Below, piece after piece: positions 52,166-62,155 of a DNA stretch of 64,000 nucleotides; position 1 is the first letter of the stretch, and each line of letters begins with the position of its first letter. The position numbers and the translations under genes were made by a program. The notes beneath the pieces are model-generated. The model was not told where the DNA came from, did not search any database, and was given only the letters and a program-made list of their open reading frames with translations. The DNA comes from Verrucomicrobia bacterium CG1_02_43_26 (lineage in GTDB: Bacteria; Verrucomicrobiota; Verrucomicrobiia; Opitutales; CG1-02-43-26): assembly GCA_001872735.1 (NCBI GenBank), contig MNWT01000006.1, positions 1-64,000 on the forward strand. The letters run 5' to 3'.

Positions 52166-54760
52166 ATGACGAGAAGCATTCTTGGTCGGTTAATTTTGAC
52201 CCTTGCCGTGCTGGCTTGGGCGTTGTTTAACATCATCCCCTATAAAGACAAGCCGTTCAACCTGTTTGTTAAAGATCGTGTATCAGCTAATACACAAGCC
52301 TTTGGCGAAATCTATATGATAGCAGAGGATCGCGTTGCTGCCGGCAAAGAGCCATCCCTCTATGTAGCTTTGATAAATTTGGGACACGAGGAAAAGATTG
52401 ATTTCTCAACCTATTTCCCAGATGTCAATTTGGCAGACATCAAAAACCTGGACAAACGCAATGAAGTCCTATTGCAATACCTATTAAAAGAGTCCCAAGG
52501 GAAAATCAAACTGGGATTAGACTTAAAAGGAGGAATGGCCTTTACGCTAAAAATCGATGATGCCGCACTTGCAAACAAAAATAAGTATGAAAGAAAGCTG
52601 CAATTAGAAAAAGCGATCGACATCATGCAAAAACGCGTTAACGGATTGGGTGTTGCAGACCCCATTATACGTGCAAAAGGTAGCGATCAATTAGAAATTC
52701 AACTACCTGGACTCAGTACCGCTGAGAACCCGGACGTGCTAGCGAATCTGCAAAAGCCCGCTAAGTTAACCTTTCACCGCGTACACAGGACGAAATATCC
52801 TACCGGAGCCGCTGGCGAAGAAGCGCCTACGGGATATCTCACGATGGTGAAAGAAGACACAGATCAAAAAACGGGCGAAATTCGTGAAGAACGCGTTTTC
52901 GTACGCCGTGTACCCGATATGGGCGGCAACATGGTGAAAAGCGCCCACGCAACGATGAACCAATATGGTGGTTATGAAATTTCACTCAGCATGACATCTG
53001 AAGGGGCAGACCATTTTGCAAGTTTAACCAAACGGATTGCAGACGAGAACAATCAAGCGCCTTATGGGTCTATGAGCGAATCCAACCCTGCAAAGTACGG
53101 CCGATTGGCAATTGTGCTTGATGGAAAACTCTATTCTGCACCAAGAGTAACAGAATCCATTCCTGGAGGCCACGCCCGCATCTCTGGGCAGTTCTCTCAA
53201 CGGGACGCACTGGAGTTAGCAAATGTGTTAAATAACCCACTTGAATTTGAGCTTACATTGACTGAAATGAGCGAAATCGGGCCTTCTCTGGCAGACGATG
53301 CTCGAAACTCTTCGATTAACGCAGCTCTTTTAGGCGCCGCTCTCGTGATTTTATTCATGATCGTTTACTATAATGGCGCTGGCTTTGTTTCCGTAATCGC
53401 TGTTTTGCTGAATGTAATTGTTGTATTGGGCGTTCTAGCAAGCCTGGATGCAACACTGACACTTCCTGGTGTTGCCGCGCTTGTATTAACAGTAGGCATG
53501 GCCGTTGATGCTAATATTCTTATCTATGAGCGCATCAGAGAAGAACTTCGTGCCGGCAAGAGCACAAAGGCTGCTCTAAGCGCCGGTTTTGAAAAAGCAT
53601 TTTCAACCATTGTAGATGCAAACATCACCACATTATTAACCGCATGCATATTGATTTGGCTAGGAACCGGCCCAATTAAGGGCTTTGGCGTAACCTTAGC
53701 AATCGGTATCGGTACGACGCTATTCTGTGCGTTGGTAGTGAGCCGCGCCCTGCTAGAGCTTTTCGTAAATACAAATATTATTAAAAAGCTTCTACCATTC
53801 TCCTTCCTTAAGCCCGTTCACATGGACTACCTTAAGTACCGCGTAAAGGCATATTCACTTTCTATTCTTATCGCAATAGTAGGCGTTATTGCTGTTGCCG
53901 TGAACCATAGCCATATATTTGGAATCGATTTCATTGGAGGCGATGAACTGACAATTCGCTTTGAAGAAAAGTTGGGCATACAAGAGATTGATGAAGTTGC
54001 CAAAAATAATGGGCTAGGAGAAGTAATTCCTCTTTACCAGAGTCTGCTTGGCGACAACAAAGAAGTTCTAAAGCTACAAACCGAGCATGGCAAAGGTCCT
54101 GCGGTTTTAGCTGCTTTGGAAAAAGCTTATCCGAACGCGCAGCTAGAGATGATTGGTGAAACAAGCATTGGTGGTAGCGTGAGTGATTCGATTAAAACGG
54201 ATGCGTTGCTAGCTGTTGCCGTTGCGCTTATCGGTATCTTACTTTACGTAGCCTTCCGATTTGAGTGGGGATTTGGTATCGGCGCGGTCGTTTCGACCAT
54301 CCACGACATTGTGCTAACAATCGGTATATACGTTTTACTCGGCGGGCAGTTCTCTGCCTCTATGGTTGCTGCTATCTTAATGATTGTCGGTTACTCCATT
54401 AACGATACGATTGTTGTGTTTGACCGGATACGCGAAGAACTGGATCTGCATCCAGAAATGAAGTTGTGGGATATCATTAATCTCTCCATCAACCGCACGC
54501 TTTCTCGTACCATTCTAACAAGCTTGACGACCTTTATGGCTGCTCTTGCACTGTTTATCTTTGGCGCGGGCGTGATCAAGGACTTTGCGTTGGTGTTTAT
54601 CATTGGTATTATCACCGGTACCTATTCCTCTATCTTTATTGCCAGCCCTATATTTTACTGGTGGCACAAAGGAGACAGGAAGCATGTTGCTCAACGTGAG
54701 ATTACGCCTAAGTATCATTGGGAAGAAACGACAACTTCCGTTGGTAGTGACAAAAAATGA
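52166..54760 (+). CDS. secDF: Fused protein translocase subunit SecDF
   Basis: Proton-driven export motor helping Sec. 864 residues: SecD part with first span (ILTLAVLAWALFNII), LGLDLKGGMAFTLKI, periplasmic P1 head, and spans with GVAALVLTVGMAVDANILIYERIREELRAG; SecF part from about 560 with GIDFIGGDELTIRF and MIVGYSINDTIVVFDRIRE. Twelve spans in total. The fusion is known from Bacillus and several PVC bacteria. Its last four bases overlap recJ (ATGA). Confidence 0.96.
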   Translation: MTRSILGRLILTLAVLAWALFNIIPYKDKPFNLFVKDRVSANTQAFGEIYMIAEDRVAAGKEPSLYVALINLGHEEKIDFSTYFPDVNLADIKNLDKRNEVLLQYLLKESQGKIKLGLDLKGGMAFTLKIDDAALANKNKYERKLQLEKAIDIMQKRVNGLGVADPIIRAKGSDQLEIQLPGLSTAENPDVLANLQKPAKLTFHRVHRTKYPTGAAGEEAPTGYLTMVKEDTDQKTGEIREERVFVRRVPDMGGNMVKSAHATMNQYGGYEISLSMTSEGADHFASLTKRIADENNQAPYGSMSESNPAKYGRLAIVLDGKLYSAPRVTESIPGGHARISGQFSQRDALELANVLNNPLEFELTLTEMSEIGPSLADDARNSSINAALLGAALVILFMIVYYNGAGFVSVIAVLLNVIVVLGVLASLDATLTLPGVAALVLTVGMAVDANILIYERIREELRAGKSTKAALSAGFEKAFSTIVDANITTLLTACILIWLGTGPIKGFGVTLAIGIGTTLFCALVVSRALLELFVNTNIIKKLLPFSFLKPVHMDYLKYRVKAYSLSILIAIVGVIAVAVNHSHIFGIDFIGGDELTIRFEEKLGIQEIDEVAKNNGLGEVIPLYQSLLGDNKEVLKLQTEHGKGPAVLAALEKAYPNAQLEMIGETSIGGSVSDSIKTDALLAVAVALIGILLYVAFRFEWGFGIGAVVSTIHDIVLTIGIYVLLGGQFSASMVAAILMIVGYSINDTIVVFDRIREELDLHPEMKLWDIINLSINRTLSRTILTSLTTFMAALALFIFGAGVIKDFALVFIIGIITGTYSSIFIASPIFYWWHKGDRKHVAQREITPKYHWEETTTSVGSDKK

Positions 54761-56478
54761 TTTGGCGCAATCCTCAGCAAAATCTTTTATTAGAAAAGCA
54801 GTTATCTAAAGAACTTAAGATTAGTGAACCGGTAGCCAGTATGCTGGTTACTTTTGGCATCAGAAACGCCTCGGAAGGAAGGGCGTTTCTGGAATCCAAA
54901 CTTGCGGATCTAGAAGATCCCTTTGCGATCACGCACTTAAAAGAAGCCGCAGAGCGACTGATACAAGCAATTAATCAAAAAGAAAACGTGCTGATTTTCG
55001 GAGACTACGACGTCGACGGCGTCACAAGCGCTGCTCTTCTAGTAAGCTTTTTGCGCGAGTTTGGGCTAGATCCGAAATATGTAGTTCCTTTTCGACTACA
55101 AGAAGGTTACGGGCTGAGCCAAATTGCTGTAGAACGCGCACTAGCAGAAAATCCAGGCATAGATTTATTTATCTCGCTCGACTGCGGAACAAATTCTTTA
55201 AAAGAAGTTCAATACGTAAGAGAGCAAGGCATAGACGTAACCATTGTTGACCACCACCAATCCACGGAAACATTGCCGGAGGATTGCGTGATTGTTAACC
55301 CCCATGTATTTGATAAAGCAGAAAACCCATGGCAAAGCCTTTGCACAGTAGGCCTCGTTTTCAAACTCTGCCACGGATTATTAAAACTATTGCGAGAAAG
55401 TGAAATTGATAAAGCATTTGATCTAAAATTAAAAGATTACTTGGACTTCGTGGCGTTGGGAACAATCGCGGACATGGTTCCCCTACGTGGCGAAAATCGC
55501 ATTTTAGCAAAACAAGGGTTAAGCGTGATGTCTGACATGAAACGCCCGGGACTACAGGCGTTGTTTCAAGTCAGTGGCATTTCGATTGCGCAGGAAATAA
55601 AACCATCCGATGTATCCTTTCGCTTAGGGCCAAGGATCAATGCCAGTGGACGCTTAGCGGATGCAATTTTACCGATTAATCTATTACTCAACGACAATTA
55701 CGAAGAAAGCTTGAAGCTTGCTCAACAGCTGGATGCCATGAATAAAGAGCGGCAAGCCATCGAGCGAACCGTAACAGAGCAAGCCATTTCCATTGTAGAG
55801 AAAGAAGGTCAACACACACAGGAAGCCATTTTAGTCTACAATGAAGATTGGCATTTTGGTGTTGTGGGTATTGTAGCAGGCAGACTTAGCAGACTGTACC
55901 ATCGACCAACATTAGTATTAGGCTCTGAGTGCGGGTACGCAAAAGGATCTGGACGAAGTATCGAAGGCATTAATTTAGTCGATGTGCTAAAAGAATGCGA
56001 TGAATTACTCCATATATGGGGAGGCCACCCGGCCGCAATCGGTCTATCCCTGGATCCCAATAATTTAGATGCGCTCTATGACCGTTTCCTTAGAACCGTT
56101 CAAGCTATCACGCCCGAAGGCCTGCCCGAGCCTTCGATTGATATCGCGTATTGGATAGACGTAAACGAGCTTACTACAAAATTGCTAGATGAATTGGATC
56201 TTCTCCACCCCTTTGGCATGGATAACCCAGAGCCGATCTTTGGGCTCAAAGGTGTCACCTTAGAAAAGCCCGCAGATGTTTTTGCGAACAAGCACTGGCG
56301 TTTTAGACTGAATACTGACAAACAAGGCTATATAGGAGGCATTGCTTGGAATATGGCAGAACGTATTCCCGCTTTGCGCACGCCGATTGATATGGCGGTA
56401 CGATTCAACTGGAACCATTGGAATGGTAAAAGCTATCCTCAGATTGAATTAGTAGACTGGCGGGAATCTCTTGCCTGA
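54757..56478 (+). CDS. recJ: Single-stranded-DNA exonuclease RecJ
   Basis: 5'-3' ssDNA exonuclease in recombination and mismatch repair. 573 residues with DHH-domain motifs IFGDYDVDGVTSAALL, LDCGTNS, IVDHHQS, LGTIADMVPL, and the DHHA1 part RINASGRLADA and KGSGRSIEGINLVD with GGHPAAIGLSL. All metal-binding Asp/His residues are present. Translationally coupled to secDF. Confidence 0.95.
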   Translation: MIWRNPQQNLLLEKQLSKELKISEPVASMLVTFGIRNASEGRAFLESKLADLEDPFAITHLKEAAERLIQAINQKENVLIFGDYDVDGVTSAALLVSFLREFGLDPKYVVPFRLQEGYGLSQIAVERALAENPGIDLFISLDCGTNSLKEVQYVREQGIDVTIVDHHQSTETLPEDCVIVNPHVFDKAENPWQSLCTVGLVFKLCHGLLKLLRESEIDKAFDLKLKDYLDFVALGTIADMVPLRGENRILAKQGLSVMSDMKRPGLQALFQVSGISIAQEIKPSDVSFRLGPRINASGRLADAILPINLLLNDNYEESLKLAQQLDAMNKERQAIERTVTEQAISIVEKEGQHTQEAILVYNEDWHFGVVGIVAGRLSRLYHRPTLVLGSECGYAKGSGRSIEGINLVDVLKECDELLHIWGGHPAAIGLSLDPNNLDALYDRFLRTVQAITPEGLPEPSIDIAYWIDVNELTTKLLDELDLLHPFGMDNPEPIFGLKGVTLEKPADVFANKHWRFRLNTDKQGYIGGIAWNMAERIPALRTPIDMAVRFNWNHWNGKSYPQIELVDWRESLA

Positions 56479-56554
56479 TATATAATCTTGTTTTTCTTGC
56501 GTTAACAAATTTATTTTGATTATAGAAACACGCGAGCAACCCCTTAATGTTTCT

Positions 56555-57679
56555 TTACTTTAATTTCCAGACAGGATTAGTTCCTAGCCAATAGCTGAGG
56601 ATTTTCTCTTTCGGTGCCCATGTAGATAGTAGATATTTCATACTCAGTATAACACTCAAGGAAGCAGTTCCCGCCAATGCAAACGTGCAATTCGATTGAA
56701 AAGCTAACTCCTCATCCATCATCTGCAAATGTAGATTTAAATTGTTTATAGGCCATTTAGGAATGTTTATAAATAACCCCAGAATACGATGGTCTAAGAC
56801 AAAGTCATCCAAAATAAGCAAAGAGGCACATGCTTGACCAAAAGAAGAAATGCAAAAATCTCGATTAGATCTTGATTGCATCAAAGCGAACAGTTCATCC
56901 CTGGACTTACCCTTTACCGCTGAAAGGCTAAGTCCTGCATCAACTAGGAATTTCAGTTGATCACTACTTAATTCCCTAATATCATTTAGATTATACCCAA
57001 GACCATAAACCGCCTGTAAGTGTTCAATACTTACTAAGTCTTGAACGTCTTTACGGGTTAGGTCGAGTAGTTTGATAGCTTGGCATTGAATATCATTTAG
57101 ATCCCTTGTTTCCGTAGAAAATGACATTGCAATCTTCCACTCCAGCTCATTAATATCTTTTGTAAAATGAGGATCAGTAAATGTTTTATAGGTCAATTTA
57201 TCTATATACTCCTTTTCAAACCTGGTACAACCCGGGATCTGATTGAGATCCCTCACCTTAAAGGCCATTATTAGCTTTTTGTGGCCGGTAACAGCTTTAA
57301 AGAACCCTTTACTCACTTGCATTTGGCTCCAGACATCTTCAATCATTAGAAAATCCACTACTTCTAATAGAATATCCGAGGGAAGCTCGTACTGTTTATT
57401 CAAGTATTTACTCGCCTCGCGAATTCCCAATAGATCTTTCGGTGTGATCGGATCAGGACTCTTTATCAAACGATCGCCCAATTTGCTATCCAGAAAAAAA
57501 TCTGGGTAATGCGTATGCAACCATTCTTGTTTGCGTTTTGAATATTCTTTTAGCTCTTCCTTGGATGGTGTTGTACTAATCCCCCTGCCAATAAAAGGAA
57601 TACCATTTTCTCTTTTTAACTTTGGTTGACTATCTAATTTTTCAACACGCGGGAGGCCAATACTTATACTACTATTCAT
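56555..57679 (-). CDS. F-box-like protein, candidate secreted effector
   Basis: 374 residues from ATG 57679. Residues about 98-137 read YELPSDILLEVVDFLMIED, then VWSQMQVSKGFFKAVTGHKK, matching the eukaryotic F-box consensus (LPxEIxxxIxxYLxxxDxxxxxxVSKxFxxxxxxxxL). F-box proteins bind Skp1 in SCF ubiquitin ligases; bacterial ones are typically injected effectors. The remainder has helical repeats containing leucines (LTRKDVQDLVSIEHLQAVYGLG, cut here; LSSDQLKFLVDAGLSLSAVKG) that could form the substrate-binding part, and a hydrophobic patch near the C-terminus. No signal peptide. Lies alone in AT-rich surroundings of 250 bases. Confidence 0.75.
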   Translation of the reverse strand: MNSSISIGLPRVEKLDSQPKLKRENGIPFIGRGISTTPSKEELKEYSKRKQEWLHTHYPDFFLDSKLGDRLIKSPDPITPKDLLGIREASKYLNKQYELPSDILLEVVDFLMIEDVWSQMQVSKGFFKAVTGHKKLIMAFKVRDLNQIPGCTRFEKEYIDKLTYKTFTDPHFTKDINELEWKIAMSFSTETRDLNDIQCQAIKLLDLTRKDVQDLVSIEHLQAVYGLGYNLNDIRELSSDQLKFLVDAGLSLSAVKGKSRDELFALMQSRSNRDFCISSFGQACASLLILDDFVLDHRILGLFINIPKWPINNLNLHLQMMDEELAFQSNCTFALAGTASLSVILSMKYLLSTWAPKEKILSYWLGTNPVWKLK

Positions 57680-57933
57680 ATATTTATTTCATTAAATTAT
57701 TTTATCCCACTTAAAGTCGCACGAACGATAATTAATAAAGCCATCAATGTCAATCACTTAAACAACCCAATCAATAAAATCAAATAACAATACCAATAAG
57801 AGCACTTTATTAAAAGATAAACTCAAAATTGGCAAAGATGAAAACACCCAGGGACTGGTGCTTAATAAAACGCCACGCTTTCTCGGTCCACACAGAATGA
57901 TCCATATGATTTTCTAGAGTGGCTAAAAGAGGA

Positions 57934-59265
57934 CTAATTCTCCTTCGAAGCACATTCTTTTTTGAGCTGCTTCCAGTCAACTAGACGTTGCGCAATGGCC
58001 GCTTCTGCACCCGTTGCCTTAGGTTGGTAAAATTGTTGCGGCTTTAGCATGTATTCTTGGCCTGAAATAGCATCTGGGTAGTTATGGCTGTAGCGGTACT
58101 CTTTGCCATGGCCAAGAGTACCGCCGATTTTATTATGACCATCACGAAGCCAATCAGGAACGTTTTGCACAGGGCCTTTGCGGATAGTGGCTTGGGCTTC
58201 GCCCAGCGCCAATGTGGTGCTATTGCTTTTAGGTGCGGTGGCCAAGAAAACGGTTACATGAGAAAGGTTCAAGGCGCACTCCGGCATACCGATGATCTCG
58301 CAGGCCTGGAAGGCTGCTGTAGCTAAAGGCAAAGCACGGGAATCTGCTAAACCAATATCCTCTGATGCCAGGATAATTAAGCGCCGAGCAATAAAACGAG
58401 GATCCTCGCCACCTTCCAACATTTTTGCAAGCCAGTAGAGCGCAGCGTCCGGATCACCTCCGCGAATACTTTTTATAAATGCGGAAATCGTGTCGTAGTG
58501 TTCGTCTTCGTTGGCATCGTAACGAATTTGACGCTCGGAAGCAAAGATTTGAACCGTTTCATGCGTAATCTCAGAACAAATAGGTTGGCTAAGAACAATT
58601 GTTTCGAGCGCATTTAAAGATCTACGAACATCGCCATCCGACAATGCTGCAATTCCAGATAGAGCCTCGTCTGTCAAAGTACAGCGAGTTGATTTCAAAC
58701 CATGTTCCTCGTGATTTAAAGCAGTTTGAAGAATAGTTACCATTTCCTCTTGGGACAAGGCCTCTAGGCGAAAGAGATGACTGCGACTCAGTAAAGGAGC
58801 ATTGATATAAAAGCCAGGATTATGAGTTGTAGCACCAATTAAACGGATATTACCCGCTTCTACATCAGGAAGGAGGAGATCTTGTTGCGCACGGTTAAAA
58901 CGGTGAATCTCATCAATAAAGAGGATGGTGCGCTGGTCTTGGCGGTAACGTGCCATCTTTAGAATTTCACGCAGCTCGGCCACATTGGACAAAACGGCGT
59001 TGATGGAAACGAATTTACTACGGGTTTCCTCTGCGATGACAGAAGCCAGCGTTGTCTTACCACAGCCAGGAGGGCCATAGAAGAAGAGACTGCCGAATTG
59101 ATCCTTTTCAATGAGTTGCGGCAGAAGCTTCCCTTTACCGAGAATGTGGGATTGGCCAACCACCTCCTTCAAACACTTCGGGCGCATACGAACAGCCAGC
59201 GGCTGGTTATTTACCAAAGGCTGCTGCTGAGTTGATGAAAAGAGCTCCAGGTTATCCGTATCCAT
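57934..59265 (-). CDS. rarA: Replication-associated recombination protein A (AAA ATPase)
   Basis: 443 residues from ATG 59265 (MDTDNLELFSS); an upstream in-frame ATG at 59343 would add 26 residues overlapping the divergent gene, so is less likely. Motifs: RMRPKCLKEVVGQSHILG, P-loop FYGPPGCGKTTLASVIA, FIDEIHRFNRAQQDLLLP, IRLIGATTHNPGF, and the C-terminal tetramer part YRYSHNYPDAISGQEY. Acts at stalled forks with SSB and RecA. Divergent from thiD with 77 bases between. Confidence 0.95.
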   Translation of the reverse strand: MDTDNLELFSSTQQQPLVNNQPLAVRMRPKCLKEVVGQSHILGKGKLLPQLIEKDQFGSLFFYGPPGCGKTTLASVIAEETRSKFVSINAVLSNVAELREILKMARYRQDQRTILFIDEIHRFNRAQQDLLLPDVEAGNIRLIGATTHNPGFYINAPLLSRSHLFRLEALSQEEMVTILQTALNHEEHGLKSTRCTLTDEALSGIAALSDGDVRRSLNALETIVLSQPICSEITHETVQIFASERQIRYDANEDEHYDTISAFIKSIRGGDPDAALYWLAKMLEGGEDPRFIARRLIILASEDIGLADSRALPLATAAFQACEIIGMPECALNLSHVTVFLATAPKSNSTTLALGEAQATIRKGPVQNVPDWLRDGHNKIGGTLGHGKEYRYSHNYPDAISGQEYMLKPQQFYQPKATGAEAAIAQRLVDWKQLKKECASKEN

Positions 59266-59342
59266 TGTTAGTTGAAGGTTTATTATGAAGAGGGAAAATG
59301 TTTCTTGCAAGAATGCAAAGCTGTCCGTTATCGTTTTGCGCA

Positions 59343-60149
59343 ATGGCGATCATTGTACATACCAACAAACAAAATATAGCGCTCACGATTGCAGGGTCTG
59401 ACAGCGGCGGCAATGCCGGCATACAAGCTGATCTCTTGACCATGAGCGCATTAGACGTGCATGGAACCAGCGCTATCACCTGTTTAACGAGTCAAAACCC
59501 AGACAATGTTTCGCAAGTCTTTCCCGTGCCCCCGGAATACGTGATTGGGCAGATAGACCAAGTATTGCGATTCTTTGACGTAAAAGCCTTGAAGACAGGT
59601 ATGCTCTTTAACGAAGCGGTCATTAAAGCAGTAGCAGACTATTTTAAACGAATACCCCATATATTAAAAGTCATCGACCCAGTGATGATTGCCAGCAGCG
59701 GGGCTAAATTACTGGAAGATGCTGCCATCGATGCCTTAAAAAGCAATTTATTACCCCAAGCAACCCTCATAACCCCCAATTTAGACGAGGCCGCTGTATT
59801 AATCGGAGAGCGGCCAACAACACCTAAAGCGATTGAAAGTTGTGCTCAAAAAATTGCAAAGCAATATGGCGTAGCCTGCTTATTAAAAGGAGGGCATATG
59901 GAAGGGGATAGGTTAATTGATATATTGGCGGATAAAGAGGGCACGCTTTATAAATACGAAACCCACAGAATTCCTAATGTAAACACGCATGGCAGCGGCT
60001 GCACCCTATCTGCCGCGATTACCGCCTTTTTAGCAAAGGGATTAACACTCCCTGATGCCGTCGGAAAAGCGCACCGTTATTTACAAAAGGCCTTACTTGC
60101 TCCTAAGAAACTCAATGGCCAATCCTTCATCCAGCATAATATCCTCTGA
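59343..60149 (+). CDS. thiD: Hydroxymethylpyrimidine/phosphomethylpyrimidine kinase
   Basis: Two successive phosphorylations of HMP in thiamine synthesis. 268 residues from ATG 59343, the expected size. ALTIAGSDSGGNAGIQADLL at the N-terminus (usual GGGAG reads GGNAG), ALKTGMLFN, DPVMIASSGAKLL, TPNLDEAAVLIG and the C-terminal NTHGSGCTLSAAITAFLA. The 3' end overlaps comEC by 35 bases. No other thi genes are here, and no TPP riboswitch was seen upstream. Confidence 0.95.
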   Translation: MAIIVHTNKQNIALTIAGSDSGGNAGIQADLLTMSALDVHGTSAITCLTSQNPDNVSQVFPVPPEYVIGQIDQVLRFFDVKALKTGMLFNEAVIKAVADYFKRIPHILKVIDPVMIASSGAKLLEDAAIDALKSNLLPQATLITPNLDEAAVLIGERPTTPKAIESCAQKIAKQYGVACLLKGGHMEGDRLIDILADKEGTLYKYETHRIPNVNTHGSGCTLSAAITAFLAKGLTLPDAVGKAHRYLQKALLAPKKLNGQSFIQHNIL

Positions 60150-61785
60150 GCCCCAATTGCTGCGCTCGAAGACCCGAAGCCCCTTGCTATGGTTCCTGCT
60201 GCCTCTCTTAATCGGCTATTATCTCGGGAGCCTTTGGCATAATGCATGGGCACTTACAATCGTTGGCGTAGTAGTTTGCATGGCAGGCGCTTACTTGTAC
60301 TATAAGCAGTTGACATATGCGCGGTGGTATGGGTTGGCTGGTTTAGTAATATTATTAAGCTGGGGATATTACATAACACGCGTAGACCATGGCAAAAACT
60401 TCCCTCCCCTAGCCCCTCGGGAAGCAATTTTAACCCTGAAGGTTGATCACGTTTTTGCGCAAAACAGTGAGAAACAGACTGTTTTGGGAACCGCCGTAGT
60501 CTACCATGCCCCTCTTCACTTAAAAGCATATGAAGGGAAACGGGTATATTTTCAGGCAAGAAACCCGTTGGATATTCCCGTTATAAAAACACAGCTCATA
60601 GAAAGCCGTGCGGTGTTAAGCGACCTGAGAAACCAGGAGGAAACAACGGATTTTAACCAATATCTCCTACGCTCAGAAGTGCATCTTGGCTTTACGCGGG
60701 GAACTTTATTGAGAGAAGTGACTTCTGCAAACGCATTCTTTCGCTTTTTCAACCAACAAAACGAACGTTTCGAGCGCATATTACGCCAACATATTGACTG
60801 GATCAAAGCACCAAACGGCGCTACCGCTGTTTACATTGCCATGCTTTTAGGGAATAAAGTTTATTTAAGCCAGGAACAAAAGGATATTTTCAAACAGTCC
60901 GGGACCTTGCATTTGTTTGCAATCAGCGGATTACATGTAGGCGTAATCGCCGGTTGTTTAGCCTATATATTGGGATTAATGCGCCTGCCTAGAAAAGTAG
61001 CCGCAATTATTGGGCTTAGCTGCTTACTGTATTATGTATTTGCCACGGGAGCCAGCCCCTCAGCCATGCGAGCGTACTTGATGGTCTTGTTTTTTTGGGG
61101 CGCCTACTTCTTTGCACGAAAACCGGCACCGTTTTCGGCGCTGCTTGCCTCCGCAATCTGTACTTTGGTGTGGAACCCTTTACAATTATGGAACATTGGG
61201 TTTCAATTATCATATTTGGTTGTCGGTGCAATTTTGCTATACGGCCTGCCGCTGTATGAATGGATCAATATTAAGTTACGAGATGACGAAGACAATAAGT
61301 GGATTAATAATCGGTTTATACATGGAGCGATAGGATTATTGGCAATATCGATTGCGGCTACGCTGGGAAGCGCGCCTTTATCCATGATGTACTTTCATAT
61401 CACAACACCCGGAGGGATATTGATCAACTTGCTCTTAATGCCGATGGCTTCGATTGTGATTGTGACCGGGTGCGTTAGTTTGATAGTGGGAATCATCGGT
61501 ATTCCTATTTTGTCTTTATGGATGGGGTCAATCATTAACATGATCGCGGTTTATGTCATTGCGGCCATGGAAGCAGTCATTCCGTGGTCATTTCATATAA
61601 AAGGCCTTTTTTTTAGAATCGAAACACCCAGCTTAATGATATCAATAGGCTTTTTGCTCTTATTATTTGCCTGGCTGTTGTGGGGACATGCGCGCAACAA
61701 GCTAAACGAGGTTTATTACTACACAGCACCGGTGCTTTTGCTGACCATGATTACCGCATATGAAGTCCTTAAGGGGTTTAGATAA
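60115..61785 (+). CDS. comEC: ComEC/Rec2-family DNA uptake channel protein
   Basis: 556 residues from ATG 60115. N-terminal spans (LLWFLLPLLIGYYLGSLW), an OB-like periplasmic domain at about 90-220, and the competence domain with LHLFAISGLHVGVIAGCLAYIL, YYVFATGASPSAMRAYLMV and WNIGFQLSYLVVGAILL. About ten spans. It lacks the C-terminal metallo-beta-lactamase domain found in longer ComEC proteins, as in many shorter members. Would conduct single-stranded DNA across the inner membrane if ComEA and a pilus exist elsewhere. Confidence 0.88.
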   Translation: MANPSSSIISSEPQLLRSKTRSPLLWFLLPLLIGYYLGSLWHNAWALTIVGVVVCMAGAYLYYKQLTYARWYGLAGLVILLSWGYYITRVDHGKNFPPLAPREAILTLKVDHVFAQNSEKQTVLGTAVVYHAPLHLKAYEGKRVYFQARNPLDIPVIKTQLIESRAVLSDLRNQEETTDFNQYLLRSEVHLGFTRGTLLREVTSANAFFRFFNQQNERFERILRQHIDWIKAPNGATAVYIAMLLGNKVYLSQEQKDIFKQSGTLHLFAISGLHVGVIAGCLAYILGLMRLPRKVAAIIGLSCLLYYVFATGASPSAMRAYLMVLFFWGAYFFARKPAPFSALLASAICTLVWNPLQLWNIGFQLSYLVVGAILLYGLPLYEWINIKLRDDEDNKWINNRFIHGAIGLLAISIAATLGSAPLSMMYFHITTPGGILINLLLMPMASIVIVTGCVSLIVGIIGIPILSLWMGSIINMIAVYVIAAMEAVIPWSFHIKGLFFRIETPSLMISIGFLLLLFAWLLWGHARNKLNEVYYYTAPVLLLTMITAYEVLKGFR

Positions 61786-61853
61786 CTCCCTTATGCCTAA
61801 GCGTTTATTTAAAAGACCTTGCCGATAGCGCAATATATGAATACACTATTCTC

Positions 61854-62138
61854 ATGAAAAGCGCATACGAATTAGCCTTGGAAAAACTGGATGCCGAGAA
61901 CGGAGCTCCTAAGCCATTAACACAAGAACAAAAACTGGCTCTTAAAGGAGTTGAAGAAACGTTTAAGACAAAATTGGCCGAGCGAGAATTGTTTCTTGAA
62001 AAGAAATTGGATGCCGCTGAAGCTGCAGGCAATTACGATGAAGCCGATAAAATACGCCGCCAGTTAACCGATGAGCGTGCGATCGCGGAAGAAGAGAAAG
62101 AAAAGGAAAAAGAGAAAATACGGAACCAAAACGGTTGA
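61854..62138 (+). CDS. Small charged helical protein with UVR-like motif
   Basis: 94 residues. The centre KKLDAAEAAGNYDEADKIRRQL resembles the UVR motif of UvrB/UvrC and McsA (LxxAVxxEDYExAAxxRDxI), then a Lys/Glu-rich tail (EEEKEKEKEKIRNQNG). Short and entirely helical; probably a partner-binding coil. Single gene between comEC and dnaN, convergent with dnaN (17 bases). Confidence 0.65.
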   Translation: MKSAYELALEKLDAENGAPKPLTQEQKLALKGVEETFKTKLAERELFLEKKLDAAEAAGNYDEADKIRRQLTDERAIAEEEKEKEKEKIRNQNG

Positions 62139-62155
62139 GTATTCAATCATTCCCC

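Noticed and set aside
59266-59343. Extended starts for rarA and thiD that overlap each other
   Set aside because: Internal ATGs at 59265 and 59343 give family-typical lengths and leave a normal promoter gap.
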